A stretch of DNA of 64,000 nucleotides from Gammaproteobacteria bacterium (GCA_030427085.1 JAUHXH010000003.1:434001-498000); one strand, 5' to 3'; counted from the first letter of the stretch, positions 40,296 through 50,671 are shown. Notes: a model not told the origin generated them from the letters alone. Program-made: numbers and translations.

Positions 40296-41437
40296 GACCC
40301 CGCACCCGCTCTTTCCAGGGGCATTTCACGCTGCACGCGCAGCACCAACGCCAACAGACAACAACTGGCAATAACGCTGCTGCCGCCGTAACTGATCAAC
40401 GGCAAGGTCAGGCCCTTGGTGGGCAACAGTCCCGCACTCATGCCCATGTTGATGAATGCCTGCCCGGCAAAAATGATGGTAACGCCGTGGCACAGATGCG
40501 CCCCGAACAGATTGCCCCGGCGAGACGATTCGCGGGCAATCCAAAGGATGCGGCCGATCAGGGCGAGGTACAGAGCGATCACGATGAACACGCCGACGAA
40601 TCCGGTTTCCTCCGCCCAGATGGCAAACACAAAGTCAGTGTGCGCCTCCGGCAGGTACAGCAGCTTTTGAATACTGCTGCCAAGGCCAACACCAAACCAC
40701 TCACCGCGCCCGTAGGCGATGAGTGACTGGGTAAGGTGGAAGCCTGTATTGAAGGGGTCCGCCCAGGGATCGGTGAAGGCCGTCAATCGCTGTACGCGAT
40801 AGGGCTCGGCCACCGCCAGCACTCCCATCGCCATTACTGCACCCAGCACCACCAACAGGAAGTGACCGAGACGCACACCAGCCAGAAACAGCATGCCGAA
40901 TGCGATGGCCACAACCATCACTGTGGCGCCAAAGTCCGGCTCCAGAAGCAGCAGCAGCGTTAAAGCGAACAGCAGTACCATTGGATTGAGGAAACCACGC
41001 CACTCGCTGCGTACGAGTTGCTCCCGGCGTACCAGGTAGCCGGCCAGATACACCACCAGCGCGATTTTGGCGAACTCTGATGGCTGCAAGGTCAGCGGGC
41101 CGAACACCAGCCAGCGCTGGCTGCCGTTGACCTCGCGACCGATGCCCGGCAGCAGTACCAGCAACAGCAACACCAGCGCACCGAACAGGCACAACCAGCC
41201 ACTGCGCTGCCAGAACCCCAGCGAAAACTGATAAGTCACCGCACCAGCCACCAGTGCTACCACCAGATAGATGGCATGCCGCTTGGCATTGAACCACGGA
41301 TCACCATAGTTGATCTGGGCATACTCAACCGAGGCAGAGCTAATGGCGACCAGACCGATGGCGAGCAGGGTCAGCGCCAGACCCATCAGCACGCGATCAG
41401 GCAGTTGCATTGCAGTCACGGCGGCGGCACGACTCAT
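40292..41437 (-). CDS. ftsW: Peptidoglycan glycosyltransferase FtsW (SEDS)
   Basis: 381 residues with about ten membrane segments. SEDS-family marks are NGSQRWLVFGPLTLQPSEFAK and LGSSIQKLLYLPEAHTDFVFAI, containing the conserved Glu/Asp of the catalytic loop, and LLPTKGLTLPLISYGGSS. It polymerises septal glycan with FtsI. It overlaps murD by 4 bp. Confidence 0.97.
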   Translation of the reverse strand: MSRAAAVTAMQLPDRVLMGLALTLLAIGLVAISSASVEYAQINYGDPWFNAKRHAIYLVVALVAGAVTYQFSLGFWQRSGWLCLFGALVLLLLVLLPGIGREVNGSQRWLVFGPLTLQPSEFAKIALVVYLAGYLVRREQLVRSEWRGFLNPMVLLFALTLLLLLEPDFGATVMVVAIAFGMLFLAGVRLGHFLLVVLGAVMAMGVLAVAEPYRVQRLTAFTDPWADPFNTGFHLTQSLIAYGRGEWFGVGLGSSIQKLLYLPEAHTDFVFAIWAEETGFVGVFIVIALYLALIGRILWIARESSRRGNLFGAHLCHGVTIIFAGQAFINMGMSAGLLPTKGLTLPLISYGGSSVIASCCLLALVLRVQREMPLERAGAGS

Positions 41438-42804
41438 TCGGCTGCCTCCTGCCCCAGGGACTGAACAGCGCGGGCGAACTGATCACCGCGATCACGATAA
41501 TTCTCGAACATATCAAAGCTGGCACACGCCGGGGACAGCAGGACCAGGTCCCCCGGCTCAGCCAGAGCTACGGCGTGCGCCACCGCCTCAGGCATGTCAA
41601 CGGCGCGCTGCACCGGCAAGGTCGCAGCGAAATGTCGCTCCAGCTCAGCCGTCGCGCGCCCGATGGCCACCACAGCGCGACCGTGCCTGACCAGCGCTGG
41701 GGACAATTCGGACAGGTCCGCGCCCTTGGCATCGCCACCGGCGATTAACACCACATTATTCACGCCACCCAGCCCCTCGAGCGCGGCGATGGTGGCACCC
41801 GTGTTGGTTCCTTTGGAATCATTTACGAAACGAATGCCCTGCCAGTCGCGCACGATCTGGCAGCGATGCGGCAGTCCAGAAAATTGGCGCAGCGCTTGCA
41901 ACATGGCATCCAGGGGCAATCCGGCGGCGTCGCCGAGCGCCAGTGCGGCCAGAGCGTTGGCCAGATTGTGCCGGCCGGGCAGGGCCAGATCGCTCACTGG
42001 CATCAGGGCGGACAGACCCTGGCCTATCCACGTCTCCCCGGATTGCTCCAGCAGACCAAATCCAGACAGGTCCGGTGCTCCCATACGCCAGGTGTGCTGC
42101 GTGACGCTAGCCGGTAACAGCGGCATGGTCAGCGGGTCTGCCGGATTGAACACGGCATGCTGACAGCCACGGAAAATCCGGTGCTTGGCAGCGTGGTAGT
42201 TGGACAAAGTACCGTGGCGATCCAGATGGTCCGGGCTGACATTCAACACCGTGGCCACCGCCAGATTGAGCGGCAGGGCGCGCTCCAACTGAAAACTGGA
42301 CAATTCCAGCACGTAGAGTTCGACGTCGTCTGACAACAGGTCGAGTGCCGGGGTACCCAGATTGCCGCCAACGGCAACACGTCGGCCGGCAGCCCGCGCC
42401 ATTTCGCCGAGCAACTCGGTCACCGTTGACTTGGCGTTGGAGCCGGTAATACCGATCACCGGGGCTGCCGCTTCGCGACAGAACAGGTCGATGTCGCCCA
42501 ACAGGGCCGCACCCTGGTCGCGGGCTGCGATCAGGGCAGGCAGATCCAGGGGCAGTCCCGGACTGACCACCAGTTCGCTTGCACTGTTCAGAATCTCAGA
42601 CGGCGCCTCCCCCAGATACAGGGGAACATCGGGCAATTCCTTGCGGACGGTTTCCAGGCCGGGTGGCTCGGTACGGGTATCCCAGATCGAGAACGGCAAG
42701 CCCTGACGCTGCAAATAGCGCGCACACGACAGCCCCGTCACCCCGAGGCCGATGACGACCCGGTGTTCGGTGCTGGCTATGATGTCGCTACTCACGCGTG
42801 TCAT
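41434..42804 (-). CDS. murD: UDP-N-acetylmuramoyl-L-alanine--D-glutamate ligase
   Basis: 456 residues from ATG 42804, two bases after the mraY stop. The N-terminal HRVVIGLGVTGLSCARYL binds the UDP substrate; the P-loop reads GSNAKSTVTELLGEMA, the Ala variant found in Pseudomonas MurD in place of the Gly in E. coli. NDSKGTNTGATIAAL is the conserved central block. It adds D-Glu to the stem. Confidence 0.96.
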   Translation of the reverse strand: MTRVSSDIIASTEHRVVIGLGVTGLSCARYLQRQGLPFSIWDTRTEPPGLETVRKELPDVPLYLGEAPSEILNSASELVVSPGLPLDLPALIAARDQGAALLGDIDLFCREAAAPVIGITGSNAKSTVTELLGEMARAAGRRVAVGGNLGTPALDLLSDDVELYVLELSSFQLERALPLNLAVATVLNVSPDHLDRHGTLSNYHAAKHRIFRGCQHAVFNPADPLTMPLLPASVTQHTWRMGAPDLSGFGLLEQSGETWIGQGLSALMPVSDLALPGRHNLANALAALALGDAAGLPLDAMLQALRQFSGLPHRCQIVRDWQGIRFVNDSKGTNTGATIAALEGLGGVNNVVLIAGGDAKGADLSELSPALVRHGRAVVAIGRATAELERHFAATLPVQRAVDMPEAVAHAVALAEPGDLVLLSPACASFDMFENYRDRGDQFARAVQSLGQEAAE

Positions 42805-42806
42805 AC

Positions 42807-43889
42807 CTATCTCAGTTTCAGCGTCGCCAGCCCGAACAGGACCAGCATCACAGTGATAATCCAGAAGCGCACGATCACGCGCGGTTCCGGCCAACCTTTC
42901 AATTCAAAATGATGATGAATGGGCGCCATGCGGAAGATGCGCTTGCCAGTGAGCTTGAACGACGCCACCTGCAGCATCACCGAAACCGTCTCCAGCACAA
43001 AAATGCCGCCCATGATGAAGAACACGATTTCGTGGCGCGTGATAACCGCCACTGTGCCCAGCGCCGCACCGAGGGCGAGTGCGCCCACGTCACCCATGAA
43101 GACCTGTGCGGGGTAGGTGTTAAACCACAGGAAGCCCAAACCCGCACCAGCCAGCGCGCCACAGAACACCGACAACTCACCACTACCGGCGATGTAGGGG
43201 ATATGCAGGTAGTCCGCAAACTCTACGTGGCCCACCAGGTAGGCAATGATGCCCAGCGCCGTTCCCACCAGAACGGATGGCAGAATCGCCAGGCCGTCGA
43301 GGCCATCGGTCAAATTCACCGCATTGCTGGCACCAACGATCACAAAATAGGTCAACACCACGAACAGCGGGCCGAGACTCCAGGCCACATCTTTAAAGAA
43401 AGGCACGAACAACTGCGTGGTCGCCGGCGATTCCGCCGCCAGATACAGGAACAAGGCGGCGGCAAGGCCGGCCACCGACTGCCAGAAATATTTCCACCGT
43501 GCCGGTAGGCCGCGGGAGTCCTTTTCCACCACCTTGCGGTAATCATCCACCCAGCCCACGGCACCAAATACGGCAGTGACCAGCAGCACCACCCAGACAT
43601 AGGGGTTGCGCAAATCGGCCCACAGCAGGGTGCTGATGGCGATAGCCACCAGAATCAGGGCACCGCCCATTGTCGGGGTGCCGGATTTACTGAGATGGGA
43701 CTCGGGACCATCACTGCGCACCGCCTGCCCCACCTGGTGGTAGTTCAGCTTGCGAATCATGTATGGCCCGACCAACAGGGAAATGGCCAGCGCGGTACCC
43801 GCCGCCAAAATGCCGCGAAAGGTAAGGTAGGAGAACACCTGGAAAGCGCTCTCGTACTGTGAAAGAAATTCAGCCAGAAATACCAGCAC
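42807..43889 (-). CDS. mraY: Phospho-N-acetylmuramoyl-pentapeptide transferase
   Basis: 360 residues, ten membrane segments. Conserved loops: [48 protein letters not shown] (catalytic Asp cluster) and the His motif [13 protein letters not shown]. It makes lipid I from UDP-MurNAc-pentapeptide and undecaprenyl phosphate. Confidence 0.98.
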   Translation of the reverse strand: MLVFLAEFLSQYESAFQVFSYLTFRGILAAGTALAISLLVGPYMIRKLNYHQVGQAVRSDGPESHLSKSGTPTMGGALILVAIAISTLLWADLRNPYVWVVLLVTAVFGAVGWVDDYRKVVEKDSRGLPARWKYFWQSVAGLAAALFLYLAAESPATTQLFVPFFKDVAWSLGPLFVVLTYFVIVGASNAVNLTDGLDGLAILPSVLVGTALGIIAYLVGHVEFADYLHIPYIAGSGELSVFCGALAGAGLGFLWFNTYPAQVFMGDVGALALGAALGTVAVITRHEIVFFIMGGIFVLETVSVMLQVASFKLTGKRIFRMAPIHHHFELKGWPEPRVIVRFWIITVMLVLFGLATLKLR

Positions 43890-43891
43890 GC

Positions 43892-45274
43892 CTAGTTCCC
43901 CGTCCCCGCATTCGCGTCTTGTTGTAGTTCTTCATTGAGTAGTTGGGACAGAACCGCTTCCATGCCGGCACTGCGTGAGCCCTTGATAAGTACCGTGTCG
44001 CCGTCTGTCAGTTGTGGATCAATACCCACCAGCAAGGCTTCGCGGCTTTCAAACCAGCGCCCGCCTTCACCGAAGGCCGTAATGGCCGGCGCCACTTCGG
44101 GGCCGGCTCCCCACAGTTCATCGATACCAGCAGCTTTGGCCGCGGCGCCTACCTCTGCATGAAGCCGCTCACTATCCGCGCCCAACTCAGCCATCCAGCC
44201 CAGCACCAGAATACGGCGCCCGGGGTTACTGGCCAGCCAGTCGATGGCGGCGCGTACCGAACCGGGATTGGCGTTGTAGCAGTCATCCACCACCACCGCG
44301 CCGCTGGCCAGGGTGTGTCGTTGCATCCGGCCGGCCACGGCAGTAACTGACTCGAGGCCCAATCGGATATCAGCCAGCGATACACCTGCGGCGAGTGCGG
44401 CGGCGGCCGCCGCCAGCGCATTGAACACGTTATGCTTACCCAGCACCGACAACTGAACCACGACCTCGCCCTGTTCGGTCACGAGGGTAAAAGTCGGGCC
44501 TGAAGCATTTTCGCGAATGTCCTGCGCACGCACCGCTGCAGTAGGTGACAGTCCAAATTCAACGACCTGTGCCTCACCTGCCCGTTCACGCCACAGATCG
44601 GCATAGGGCGAGTCGGCATTGATAACTGCCACCCCTTGCTCACCCAGACGCTCGAATATCTCGCCTTTGGTGGCAGCGACGGCATCGATGCTGCCGAAAC
44701 CTTCCAGATGAGCCGGCATGGCATTGGTCAACACAGCAATATCTGGCCGACCCAACTGGCATAAATAATCGATGTCGCCCGGCTTGGCCGCGCCCATTTC
44801 CACTACCGCAAAGCGGTGCTCCGGCGCCAAACGCAGTAGCGTCAAAGGCACACCGATTTCGTTATTGAAATTACCCTCGGTGGCCAGGGTTTCGCCCTGC
44901 CGGGCAAAGATAGCGCTGAGCATGTTCTTGACCGAAGTTTTGCCACTGCTGCCGGTGACAGCCACCAACGGCCCGGCGAACAAATCGCGATTCAATCGGC
45001 CCAACTTGCCCAGAGCGCGCTGGGTGTCCTGTACCCGCAGCAAGCTCAGTGGCGTGTTTACGTCGCGGCTGACCACAGCGCCCACTGCACCTTTGTCAGC
45101 CACCTGATCGAGGTAGGCATGTCCGTCGAAGCGCTCACCGCTGAGCGCCACGAACACCTCGCCCGGACGCAGATTCCGGCTGTCTGTAGAGAAGCCCTCA
45201 GCAACAGCGTTGCGCCCCAACAAATGCGCCTGCAGCGGCATTTCCAGTTCTTCCAACGACCAGTGGCGCATCAT
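43892..45274 (-). CDS. murF: UDP-MurNAc-tripeptide--D-alanyl-D-alanine ligase
   Basis: 460 residues. ATP loop [31 protein letters not shown] and the [15 protein letters not shown] block identify MurF. It joins the dipeptide from Ddl to the tripeptide from MurE. It overlaps murE by 4 bp, with mraY 2 bp downstream. Confidence 0.97.
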   Translation of the reverse strand: MMRHWSLEELEMPLQAHLLGRNAVAEGFSTDSRNLRPGEVFVALSGERFDGHAYLDQVADKGAVGAVVSRDVNTPLSLLRVQDTQRALGKLGRLNRDLFAGPLVAVTGSSGKTSVKNMLSAIFARQGETLATEGNFNNEIGVPLTLLRLAPEHRFAVVEMGAAKPGDIDYLCQLGRPDIAVLTNAMPAHLEGFGSIDAVAATKGEIFERLGEQGVAVINADSPYADLWRERAGEAQVVEFGLSPTAAVRAQDIRENASGPTFTLVTEQGEVVVQLSVLGKHNVFNALAAAAAALAAGVSLADIRLGLESVTAVAGRMQRHTLASGAVVVDDCYNANPGSVRAAIDWLASNPGRRILVLGWMAELGADSERLHAEVGAAAKAAGIDELWGAGPEVAPAITAFGEGGRWFESREALLVGIDPQLTDGDTVLIKGSRSAGMEAVLSQLLNEELQQDANAGTGN

Positions 45275-46758
45275 GACGGCGCCCTCGCCAACAGTGCCGC
45301 CTGGGCCTGTTCACGGTCGGAGAAATGGAGGCGCTGTGCACCCACCAATTGATAGTCCTCATGCCCCTTGCCCGCGATCAGCACACAATCTCCCGGCTGC
45401 GCGCTACCTACCGCATGGCGAATCGCTTCAGCCCGATCGGCAATCACGATGTGGTCGCCACTGCAGCCGCGGGCGATGTCGGCCAGAATCGCGTCGGGAT
45501 CTTCGCCGCGCGGATTGTCGCTGGTTAGCACCGCGCGATCGGCCAGATCCGTGGCAATGCGACCCATCACCGGCCGCTTCTGGGCATCCCTGTCACCACC
45601 GCACCCAAATACCACCCACAGCTGACCTTCCACATGAGGGCTGGCTGCACGCAGCACCTGCTCCAGCGCATCGGGTGTGTGCGCGTAATCAATCAACACC
45701 GCCAATCCGGCCTCGTTGGGCACCGACTCCATCCGCCCCGGCACGCCGCGCAGTTGCGGCACTCGCGCCAACACCGCCGGCAGTGCATCCCCCGACACGG
45801 CGCAGACAGCAATCGCCGCCACCAGATTATCCAGGTTGAAAGCCCCAGGCAGCGGGCTGTCAATCCACCCTTCACCCCACGGACTATGCAGAATGGCCCG
45901 GGCGCCACCGGTGTGGTATTCGATGTCGCTCAAGTAAAGGCCCGCAGTCGAATCGCTGCGGCTATAGGAAAGCAAGGTGTCGCCACCGAGCCGCTGAGCC
46001 AGCGTGGCGCCATAGGCGTCGTCGATGTTAATAATCGCGTGGCGCAATTCGGGCCACTGAAACAGGCGCGCTTTGGCCTGACCATAAGCGACCATATCGC
46101 CGTGGTAGTCCAGATGGTCGTGACTGAGATTAGTAAACACCGCCGTGTCGAACTGCATGCCCGCTACTCGCCCCTGTACCAGAGCGTGGGAAGAAACTTC
46201 CATCGCGACACGCGGCACCCCGGCGCTGCGCCATTCACTCAGTTGACGCTGCAACAGCACCGGATCGGGCGTGGTATTACGGCTCTCCGCCACCTCATCG
46301 CTCAGCGTCATGCCCAGCGTGCCGATCACGCCGCAGGGTTTTTCACCCAGGCGGGATAATTGCGCGATGAGTCGGGAGACCGTAGTTTTGCCATTGGTCC
46401 CAGTAACACCCGTCACCGACAGTGTTGCCGACGGATTCCCGTAAAAACGAGCCGCAATCTCGCCCACCTCGTGAGCCAGTTCCGGTATTTCCACCAGCGG
46501 CACGGGCAGCGCATCGACAAAGCCAGCGACCGGCGCCTCCGCCACGACCGCAGCCGCACCACCGGCCACCGCCTGCTCGATAAACTGCCGCCCGTCGTGC
46601 TGCTCGCCCGACACGGCGAGGAACAAATCACCCGGGCGCACATTGCGACTGTCGAGCGTGAGCCCGCTCACCTTGGTTTCCGGCGCGTCACCGGCAAACC
46701 CGGGCAGTAATTGCGCCAGGGTTTTCAGATGCCCCAGGTCGGCTTGCTGTGCCATCAC
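45271..46758 (-). CDS. murE: UDP-MurNAc-L-Ala-D-Glu--meso-diaminopimelate ligase
   Basis: 495 residues. VTGTNGKTTVSRLIAQL is the ATP loop and TSDNPRGEDP contains the DNPR motif, diagnostic for meso-diaminopimelate over lysine as third residue. SHALVQGRVAGMQFDTAVFTNLSHDHLDYHG (as segments SHALVQGRVAG and NLSHDHLDYHG) includes the carbamylated-Lys region neighbours. It overlaps ftsI by 4 bp. Confidence 0.97.
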   Translation of the reverse strand: MMAQQADLGHLKTLAQLLPGFAGDAPETKVSGLTLDSRNVRPGDLFLAVSGEQHDGRQFIEQAVAGGAAAVVAEAPVAGFVDALPVPLVEIPELAHEVGEIAARFYGNPSATLSVTGVTGTNGKTTVSRLIAQLSRLGEKPCGVIGTLGMTLSDEVAESRNTTPDPVLLQRQLSEWRSAGVPRVAMEVSSHALVQGRVAGMQFDTAVFTNLSHDHLDYHGDMVAYGQAKARLFQWPELRHAIINIDDAYGATLAQRLGGDTLLSYSRSDSTAGLYLSDIEYHTGGARAILHSPWGEGWIDSPLPGAFNLDNLVAAIAVCAVSGDALPAVLARVPQLRGVPGRMESVPNEAGLAVLIDYAHTPDALEQVLRAASPHVEGQLWVVFGCGGDRDAQKRPVMGRIATDLADRAVLTSDNPRGEDPDAILADIARGCSGDHIVIADRAEAIRHAVGSAQPGDCVLIAGKGHEDYQLVGAQRLHFSDREQAQAALLARAPS

Positions 46759-48527
46759 TGCATCGCCCCCCCGCTAGCCAGAGTCGCCACATCGAATCGC
46801 TCACCGCTACGCGGCGCCACATCAAGAAGGCGCAGAACACCATCATTCACTCGCGCCGAAACCGGCGCGGCCGCGGCACCCCCGCCGTAGGCATCACCCT
46901 TCGGTTCGTGGATCACCACAACTGTCACCACGCGTGGGTCATCGGCCGGGGCAACCCCGGCAAACAGCGCGACATATTTGTTGTCTTCGTAACCCTGGCT
47001 ACCGACCTTGTGCACCGTTCCGGTCTTGCCGCCAACGCGATGTCCCGGCACCCGCGCCCGCGTGCCAGTGCCGTCGCTCTCGGTTACCGCCTGCAGTACC
47101 GACATAATTTCGCGCGCCGTTTCCGGCTGCATCACGCGGTCGGCATGGGGTAACTCATCGCCCACTGCCAGCATCGACACCGGACGCAGCAATCCCCCAT
47201 TGGCAAAAGCCGAGTAGGCGCGTGCAATCTGCAGTGGTGTTGCCGTAAGGCCATAGCCATAAGCCAGCGTTACCTGCTCGGTCAAATGCCAGCGCGGCCG
47301 GTTTGGCAGCAGACCCGCACTCTCACCCGGGAAGCCCGAGCCTGTTACCTGTCCCAGCCCCATACGGGCGAACACATCCCAGATTGGCTCGTGGCCGAGA
47401 TCGAGTGCGACTTTGCTGATGCCCACCTGGCTGGATTTTTCCACCACGCGGCCCAAGGTGATTTCCCCGTAATTACGCGGATCCGGAATGGTCTTGCCGC
47501 CAACGCGAATCCAGCCCGGCGAGGTGTCGATCATGCTTTGCGTGGTGTAGCGGCCACTTTCCAGTGCCGCCACCAGCGTTAGCGGCTTCATCGTAGAGCC
47601 AGGCTCAACCACGTCCGTCATGGCGCGGTTGCGCGTAGTACCCGGGCGAATTTCCTGGCGCGCGTTAGGGTTGTAAACCGGATGGTTTGCCATCGCGAGC
47701 ACTTCGCCGGTGTGTACATCCAGCGTGACTACAGAGCCAGACTCCGCACCGCTGATCCGCACTGCGCGCTGCAATTCACGGTGTAAATGATGCTGCAGGC
47801 GCAAATCGATACTCAACTGAAGGTCCCGCCCTGGCTGCGCGCTGCTGACCTCACCGATCTCACGCACTACGTCGCCGCGCAGACCCTTGATGATCTTCTT
47901 GCGCCCCGGCACGCCACGCAGCCACTCGTCGTAGGCCAGTTCCATACCGGAAATGCCCTGATCGTCGAGGTTGGTCATGCCCACCAGCTGCGCCGCCACT
48001 TCACCTGCCGGATAGAAGCGGCGATATTCCCGCTCCCCCCGAACGCCCTTCACACCCAGCGCCAACACCTCACGTGCAGTGCTGGGCACCAGATGGCGCG
48101 CAAGATACATAAACTGCTTGTTGCGGTAGTTGTGAAGCTTTTCACCCAGCGCCGCGGAAGTCGTGTTCAGCGCCTGCGCCAAACGCGCAATCTGCCCCGC
48201 CTTCTCTTGCGCCAACACCTGCGGATTGGCCCATAGCGACACCACCGGCGTGCTGACAGCCAACGGCTCCCCATTGCGGTCAGTGATCAAGCCGCGGTAG
48301 GCGGGAATCTCCGCCGTGCGCACCGTGCGGGCATCACCCTGCCCCTGCAAAAATTCGCGGCCGCGATCAGTATCGAGCACCTGCAGCGACAACACCCGCC
48401 CCAGCAACACCGTGAATGCGGCCAGAATCAGACCGCATACAAGGTAGAACCGCCACGGCGCCACCGGCACACCCCGCGCGGCCGCACCGCGCCGGCGGCC
48501 TTTTTTGACCTCGGGCTTGCGGCTCAT
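46755..48527 (-). CDS. ftsI: Septal peptidoglycan transpeptidase FtsI (PBP3)
   Basis: 590 residues. Short basic cytoplasmic tail, membrane helix 26-50, pedestal domain, then the transpeptidase: SxxK as Ser311-Thr-Met-Lys314 in VEPGSTMKPLTL, second motif Ser365-Ser366-Gln367 (KSSQVG, where E. coli has SSN), and KTGT at 501-504. It cross-links septal wall with FtsW. The Gln in the SxN motif is confirmed by the CAG codon (complement of 47427-47429). It overlaps ftsL by 4 bp. Confidence 0.97.
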   Translation of the reverse strand: MSRKPEVKKGRRRGAAARGVPVAPWRFYLVCGLILAAFTVLLGRVLSLQVLDTDRGREFLQGQGDARTVRTAEIPAYRGLITDRNGEPLAVSTPVVSLWANPQVLAQEKAGQIARLAQALNTTSAALGEKLHNYRNKQFMYLARHLVPSTAREVLALGVKGVRGEREYRRFYPAGEVAAQLVGMTNLDDQGISGMELAYDEWLRGVPGRKKIIKGLRGDVVREIGEVSSAQPGRDLQLSIDLRLQHHLHRELQRAVRISGAESGSVVTLDVHTGEVLAMANHPVYNPNARQEIRPGTTRNRAMTDVVEPGSTMKPLTLVAALESGRYTTQSMIDTSPGWIRVGGKTIPDPRNYGEITLGRVVEKSSQVGISKVALDLGHEPIWDVFARMGLGQVTGSGFPGESAGLLPNRPRWHLTEQVTLAYGYGLTATPLQIARAYSAFANGGLLRPVSMLAVGDELPHADRVMQPETAREIMSVLQAVTESDGTGTRARVPGHRVGGKTGTVHKVGSQGYEDNKYVALFAGVAPADDPRVVTVVVIHEPKGDAYGGGAAAAPVSARVNDGVLRLLDVAPRSGERFDVATLASGGAMQ

Positions 48528-48835
48528 GGTGTCACCAGGCGCAATTGCGACAGAGCGGGAGCAGCGAATTTGAGCTTGTCACGGGCTTCCGTCGCCACGC
48601 GATGGTGGGAGCCCCAGTAACTTTTCTCCAGCAACAAGCGCCCGTGATCCTCTTGCAGGAACCACTGCCGCGCCTCAAGCACCTGCAGACGGGCATAGAG
48701 CTGACGAGTTTCGTGCGTGGAGCGGATCACCACAAAGGCGCTGAGCACACACAGCAGTGCGAGCAGCGCGGCCAGCACTCGCTGTGCCGGACTGGCTACC
48801 GCTGTCGGCTGCGCCAACTTGCCCTGTCCACTCAC
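48524..48835 (-). CDS. ftsL: Cell division protein FtsL
   Basis: 103 residues: cytoplasmic tail, one membrane helix ([19 protein letters not shown]), and a periplasmic coiled coil ([19 protein letters not shown]). FtsL joins FtsB and FtsQ and activates FtsWI. Identified by size, topology and its place between rsmH and ftsI, overlapping both by 4 bp. Confidence 0.93.
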   Translation of the reverse strand: MSGQGKLAQPTAVASPAQRVLAALLALLCVLSAFVVIRSTHETRQLYARLQVLEARQWFLQEDHGRLLLEKSYWGSHHRVATEARDKLKFAAPALSQLRLVTP

Positions 48836-49758
48836 GCCAATTTCTCCGCGACCCGCATGATCGCACTGCGCGACCGCACATTGGCGGCCACTTCCTCACT
48901 GGAGGCACGCACCGCGCGCCCCACCGTTTTCATTCGTTTATCCAGCGCCTCATCGCGCACCGGCACACCACGTGGCAGCGCCTTGCCCCGGGACTGATCC
49001 CGCATAAAGCGCTTGACCAGCCGATCCTCCAGCGAGTGGAAGCTGATCACCACCAGACGCCCTCCTACCGCCAGCAAGTCCAGCGATTGCGAGAGCAGAT
49101 CCACCAGATCATCCAGCTCGCGATTCACCTGGATGCGCAGCGCCTGAAAGGTGCGCGTAGCCGGGTGCTTGTGTTTCTCCCACGCCGGATTGGCCTCACT
49201 GACCAGTTTCGCCAACTCACCGGTTGTCGTGATCGGCCCCTCGGCCAACGCGCTGACTATTGCCCCGGCTATCCGCCGTGCGAAGCGCTCCTCGCCGTAC
49301 TCTTTCAGTACCGTGGCGATCTCACTCTCTTCCGCCTGCGCCAACCACTCGGCTGCCGTCAGCCCCCGGCTGTTGTCCATGCGCATATCCAGCGGGCCGT
49401 CCTGAATAAAGCTGAAACCTCGCTCTCCCTCGTCCAACTGCGGACTGGACACACCCAGATCCAGCAAAATCCCGTCAACGGCCTCAATACCCTGAGACGC
49501 CAAATGCGCCCCGAGGTCGGCAAAAGAGCCGTGGTAAAACTGAAAACGCGGGTCCTCGTTAGCGAGGTCCCGCGCTTCGGCAGCGGCCTGCGGATCCTTG
49601 TCGATTCCCAGCAGGCCGCCCTGTTCCGACAGGCAGCCGAGGATGGCGCGGCTATGCCCGCCCCTCCCGAAGGTCCCGTCCACGTAATACCCTTGCGGAT
49701 GTGTCACCAGAGCCTCTACCGCCTCCTGTAACAAAACCGTTTGATGCATGCGCTCCAC
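48832..49758 (-). CDS. rsmH: 16S rRNA m4C1402 methyltransferase RsmH
   Basis: 308 residues. SAM-binding [34 protein letters not shown], and [15 protein letters not shown] identify the MraW/RsmH family, which N4-methylates C1402 in the ribosomal P site. The start is one base past the mraZ stop, and it overlaps ftsL by 4 bp. Confidence 0.97.
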   Translation of the reverse strand: MERMHQTVLLQEAVEALVTHPQGYYVDGTFGRGGHSRAILGCLSEQGGLLGIDKDPQAAAEARDLANEDPRFQFYHGSFADLGAHLASQGIEAVDGILLDLGVSSPQLDEGERGFSFIQDGPLDMRMDNSRGLTAAEWLAQAEESEIATVLKEYGEERFARRIAGAIVSALAEGPITTTGELAKLVSEANPAWEKHKHPATRTFQALRIQVNRELDDLVDLLSQSLDLLAVGGRLVVISFHSLEDRLVKRFMRDQSRGKALPRGVPVRDEALDKRMKTVGRAVRASSEEVAANVRSRSAIMRVAEKLA

Positions 49759-50214
49759 CTACAAGGTCAGCGACATCAATTCTTCGGGTAGCTCGGCATC
49801 GTCTGTGGCCTCGGCCAGCGCTGCATCGCGCTCGGCCAGCCACTGCTGCTCCGCCCATAACTCCAGCTTCTTCCCCTGCCCTACCAGCACCAGCTCTTTC
49901 TCCAGCCCAGCGTATTCACGCAGGGAAGCCGGCAACAGCACGCGGCCGTTACCGTCCAACTCGAGATCGGTGGCATAACCCAGGAACAACCGCTGAAAGC
50001 GCTTCACTGCTGGCTTCATCGCCGGCATGTCCTGCACTTGCTTCTCCAGTCGCTCCCATTCGGGCAAGGGGTACACCAACAGGCAGCGCGCCTGGGTGTC
50101 GATGGTGATAACGATCTGTCCTTCGCTTACAGACAGCAACGGATCGCGAAGACGGGTCGGCATTGCGAACCGCCCCTTCGCGTCCATATTGATGTGCTGT
50201 ACTCCGCGAAACAC
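49759..50214 (-). CDS. mraZ: Transcriptional repressor MraZ
   Basis: 151 residues with two SpoVT/AbrB-like MraZ domains: FRGVQHINMDAKGRFAMPTRLRD at the start (key residues DAKGR) and ATDLELDGNGRVLLPASLREY later. The start is GTG 50214, with GGGGAAG upstream. MraZ binds direct repeats in its own promoter and down-regulates the dcw operon. Such repeats are visible at 50244-50278. Confidence 0.96.
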   Translation of the reverse strand: MFRGVQHINMDAKGRFAMPTRLRDPLLSVSEGQIVITIDTQARCLLVYPLPEWERLEKQVQDMPAMKPAVKRFQRLFLGYATDLELDGNGRVLLPASLREYAGLEKELVLVGQGKKLELWAEQQWLAERDAALAEATDDAELPEELMSLTL

Positions 50215-50243
50215 GCCAGCTTCCCCACCTGATGGGTCTTGGG

Positions 50244-50278
50244 TACCACTTTTTGCCCTTTTGACCCATTACTTTCCA
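50244..50278 (-). promoter_or_regulatory. MraZ operator: four TGGGN-like boxes at 10-bp spacing
   Basis: On the minus strand, boxes TGGAA (50278-50274), TGGGT (50268-50264), GGGCA (50258-50254) and TGGTA (50248-50244) recur every 10 bp with 5-bp spacers. E. coli MraZ recognises TGGGN repeats separated by 5 bp between promoter and gene. Only the second box is perfect; the period and location support the call. Confidence 0.65.
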
Positions 50279-50287
50279 CTTTTCGAC

Positions 50288-50317
50288 ACTATAGGTAGTC
50301 GCCGGGAAGCCTGTCAA
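50288..50317 (-). promoter_or_regulatory. Sigma-70 promoter of the dcw cluster (Pmra)
   Basis: Perfect TTGACA (complement of 50312-50317) and TATAGT (complement of 50288-50293) with an 18-bp spacer. Predicted start near 50281, immediately before the MraZ boxes, giving a ~65-nt leader. It is the strongest sigma-70 promoter I see in the window and would drive mraZ onward. Confidence 0.85.
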
Positions 50318-50552
50318 GCAAGAGAATGCAAAAAATCTATGCATATCAGGCCTTTAGCGCGATTTTGCGGGCTTGAATCGGAGCTTTCAAGGGTGTTTTT
50401 GGGAGTGAAATCTGACGGAAAACAGTCGGGTATGGGGTTGTTGTGAGAATTTACTTTAAGTTTGGAGCGGGTCCGGGGACGGGCTCATTGTGGACGCTTT
50501 TGATTTTGGGCTATTTGATATGGCGAACCTTGGTGTACGGAGCGCTGTTGCC
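50318..50552. other. Non-coding stretch upstream of the dcw promoter
   Basis: About 235 bp between Pmra and the first repeat unit. A 68-codon open frame beginning at 50443 runs into the repeat but has no ribosome site and no recognisable protein. I see no promoter or hairpin that I would call. Confidence 0.5.
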
Positions 50553-50671
50553 GCATTCGAACGTGAACATCAATTTACCGGGACCGCCAAAAAGCGTCGT
50601 CCGTGACAGGCTGCGCTCCGGCCATCCATGGCCGGAGAGCTCCCTGTAAATTGATGTTCACGTTCGAATGC
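50553..50671 (+). repeat. Structured repeat unit 1: conserved 67-nt core inside a perfect 26-bp inverted repeat
   Basis: Left arm 50553-50578 and right arm 50646-50671 are exact reverse complements (26 bp). The 67-nt interior (50579-50645) contains AAAAAGCGTCGTCCGTGACA and an 18-nt hairpin at 50618-50635 (CCGGCCAT, CC, ATGGCCGG). The same core, inverted, occurs in unit 2. The core also allows short outer pairing (GGGA with TCCC). Nothing like a transposase or reverse transcriptase lies nearby. I do not recognise the family. Confidence 0.85.

Noticed and set aside
41434-42804. P-loop Ala in MurD (GSNAKST) as a defect
   Set aside because: The same variant occurs in functional Pseudomonas MurD.
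50443-50649. Open frame of 68 codons reaching into repeat unit 1
   Set aside because: No ribosome site, no recognisable protein, and its end is simply the repeat core read in one frame; the same peptide string appears from unit 2.
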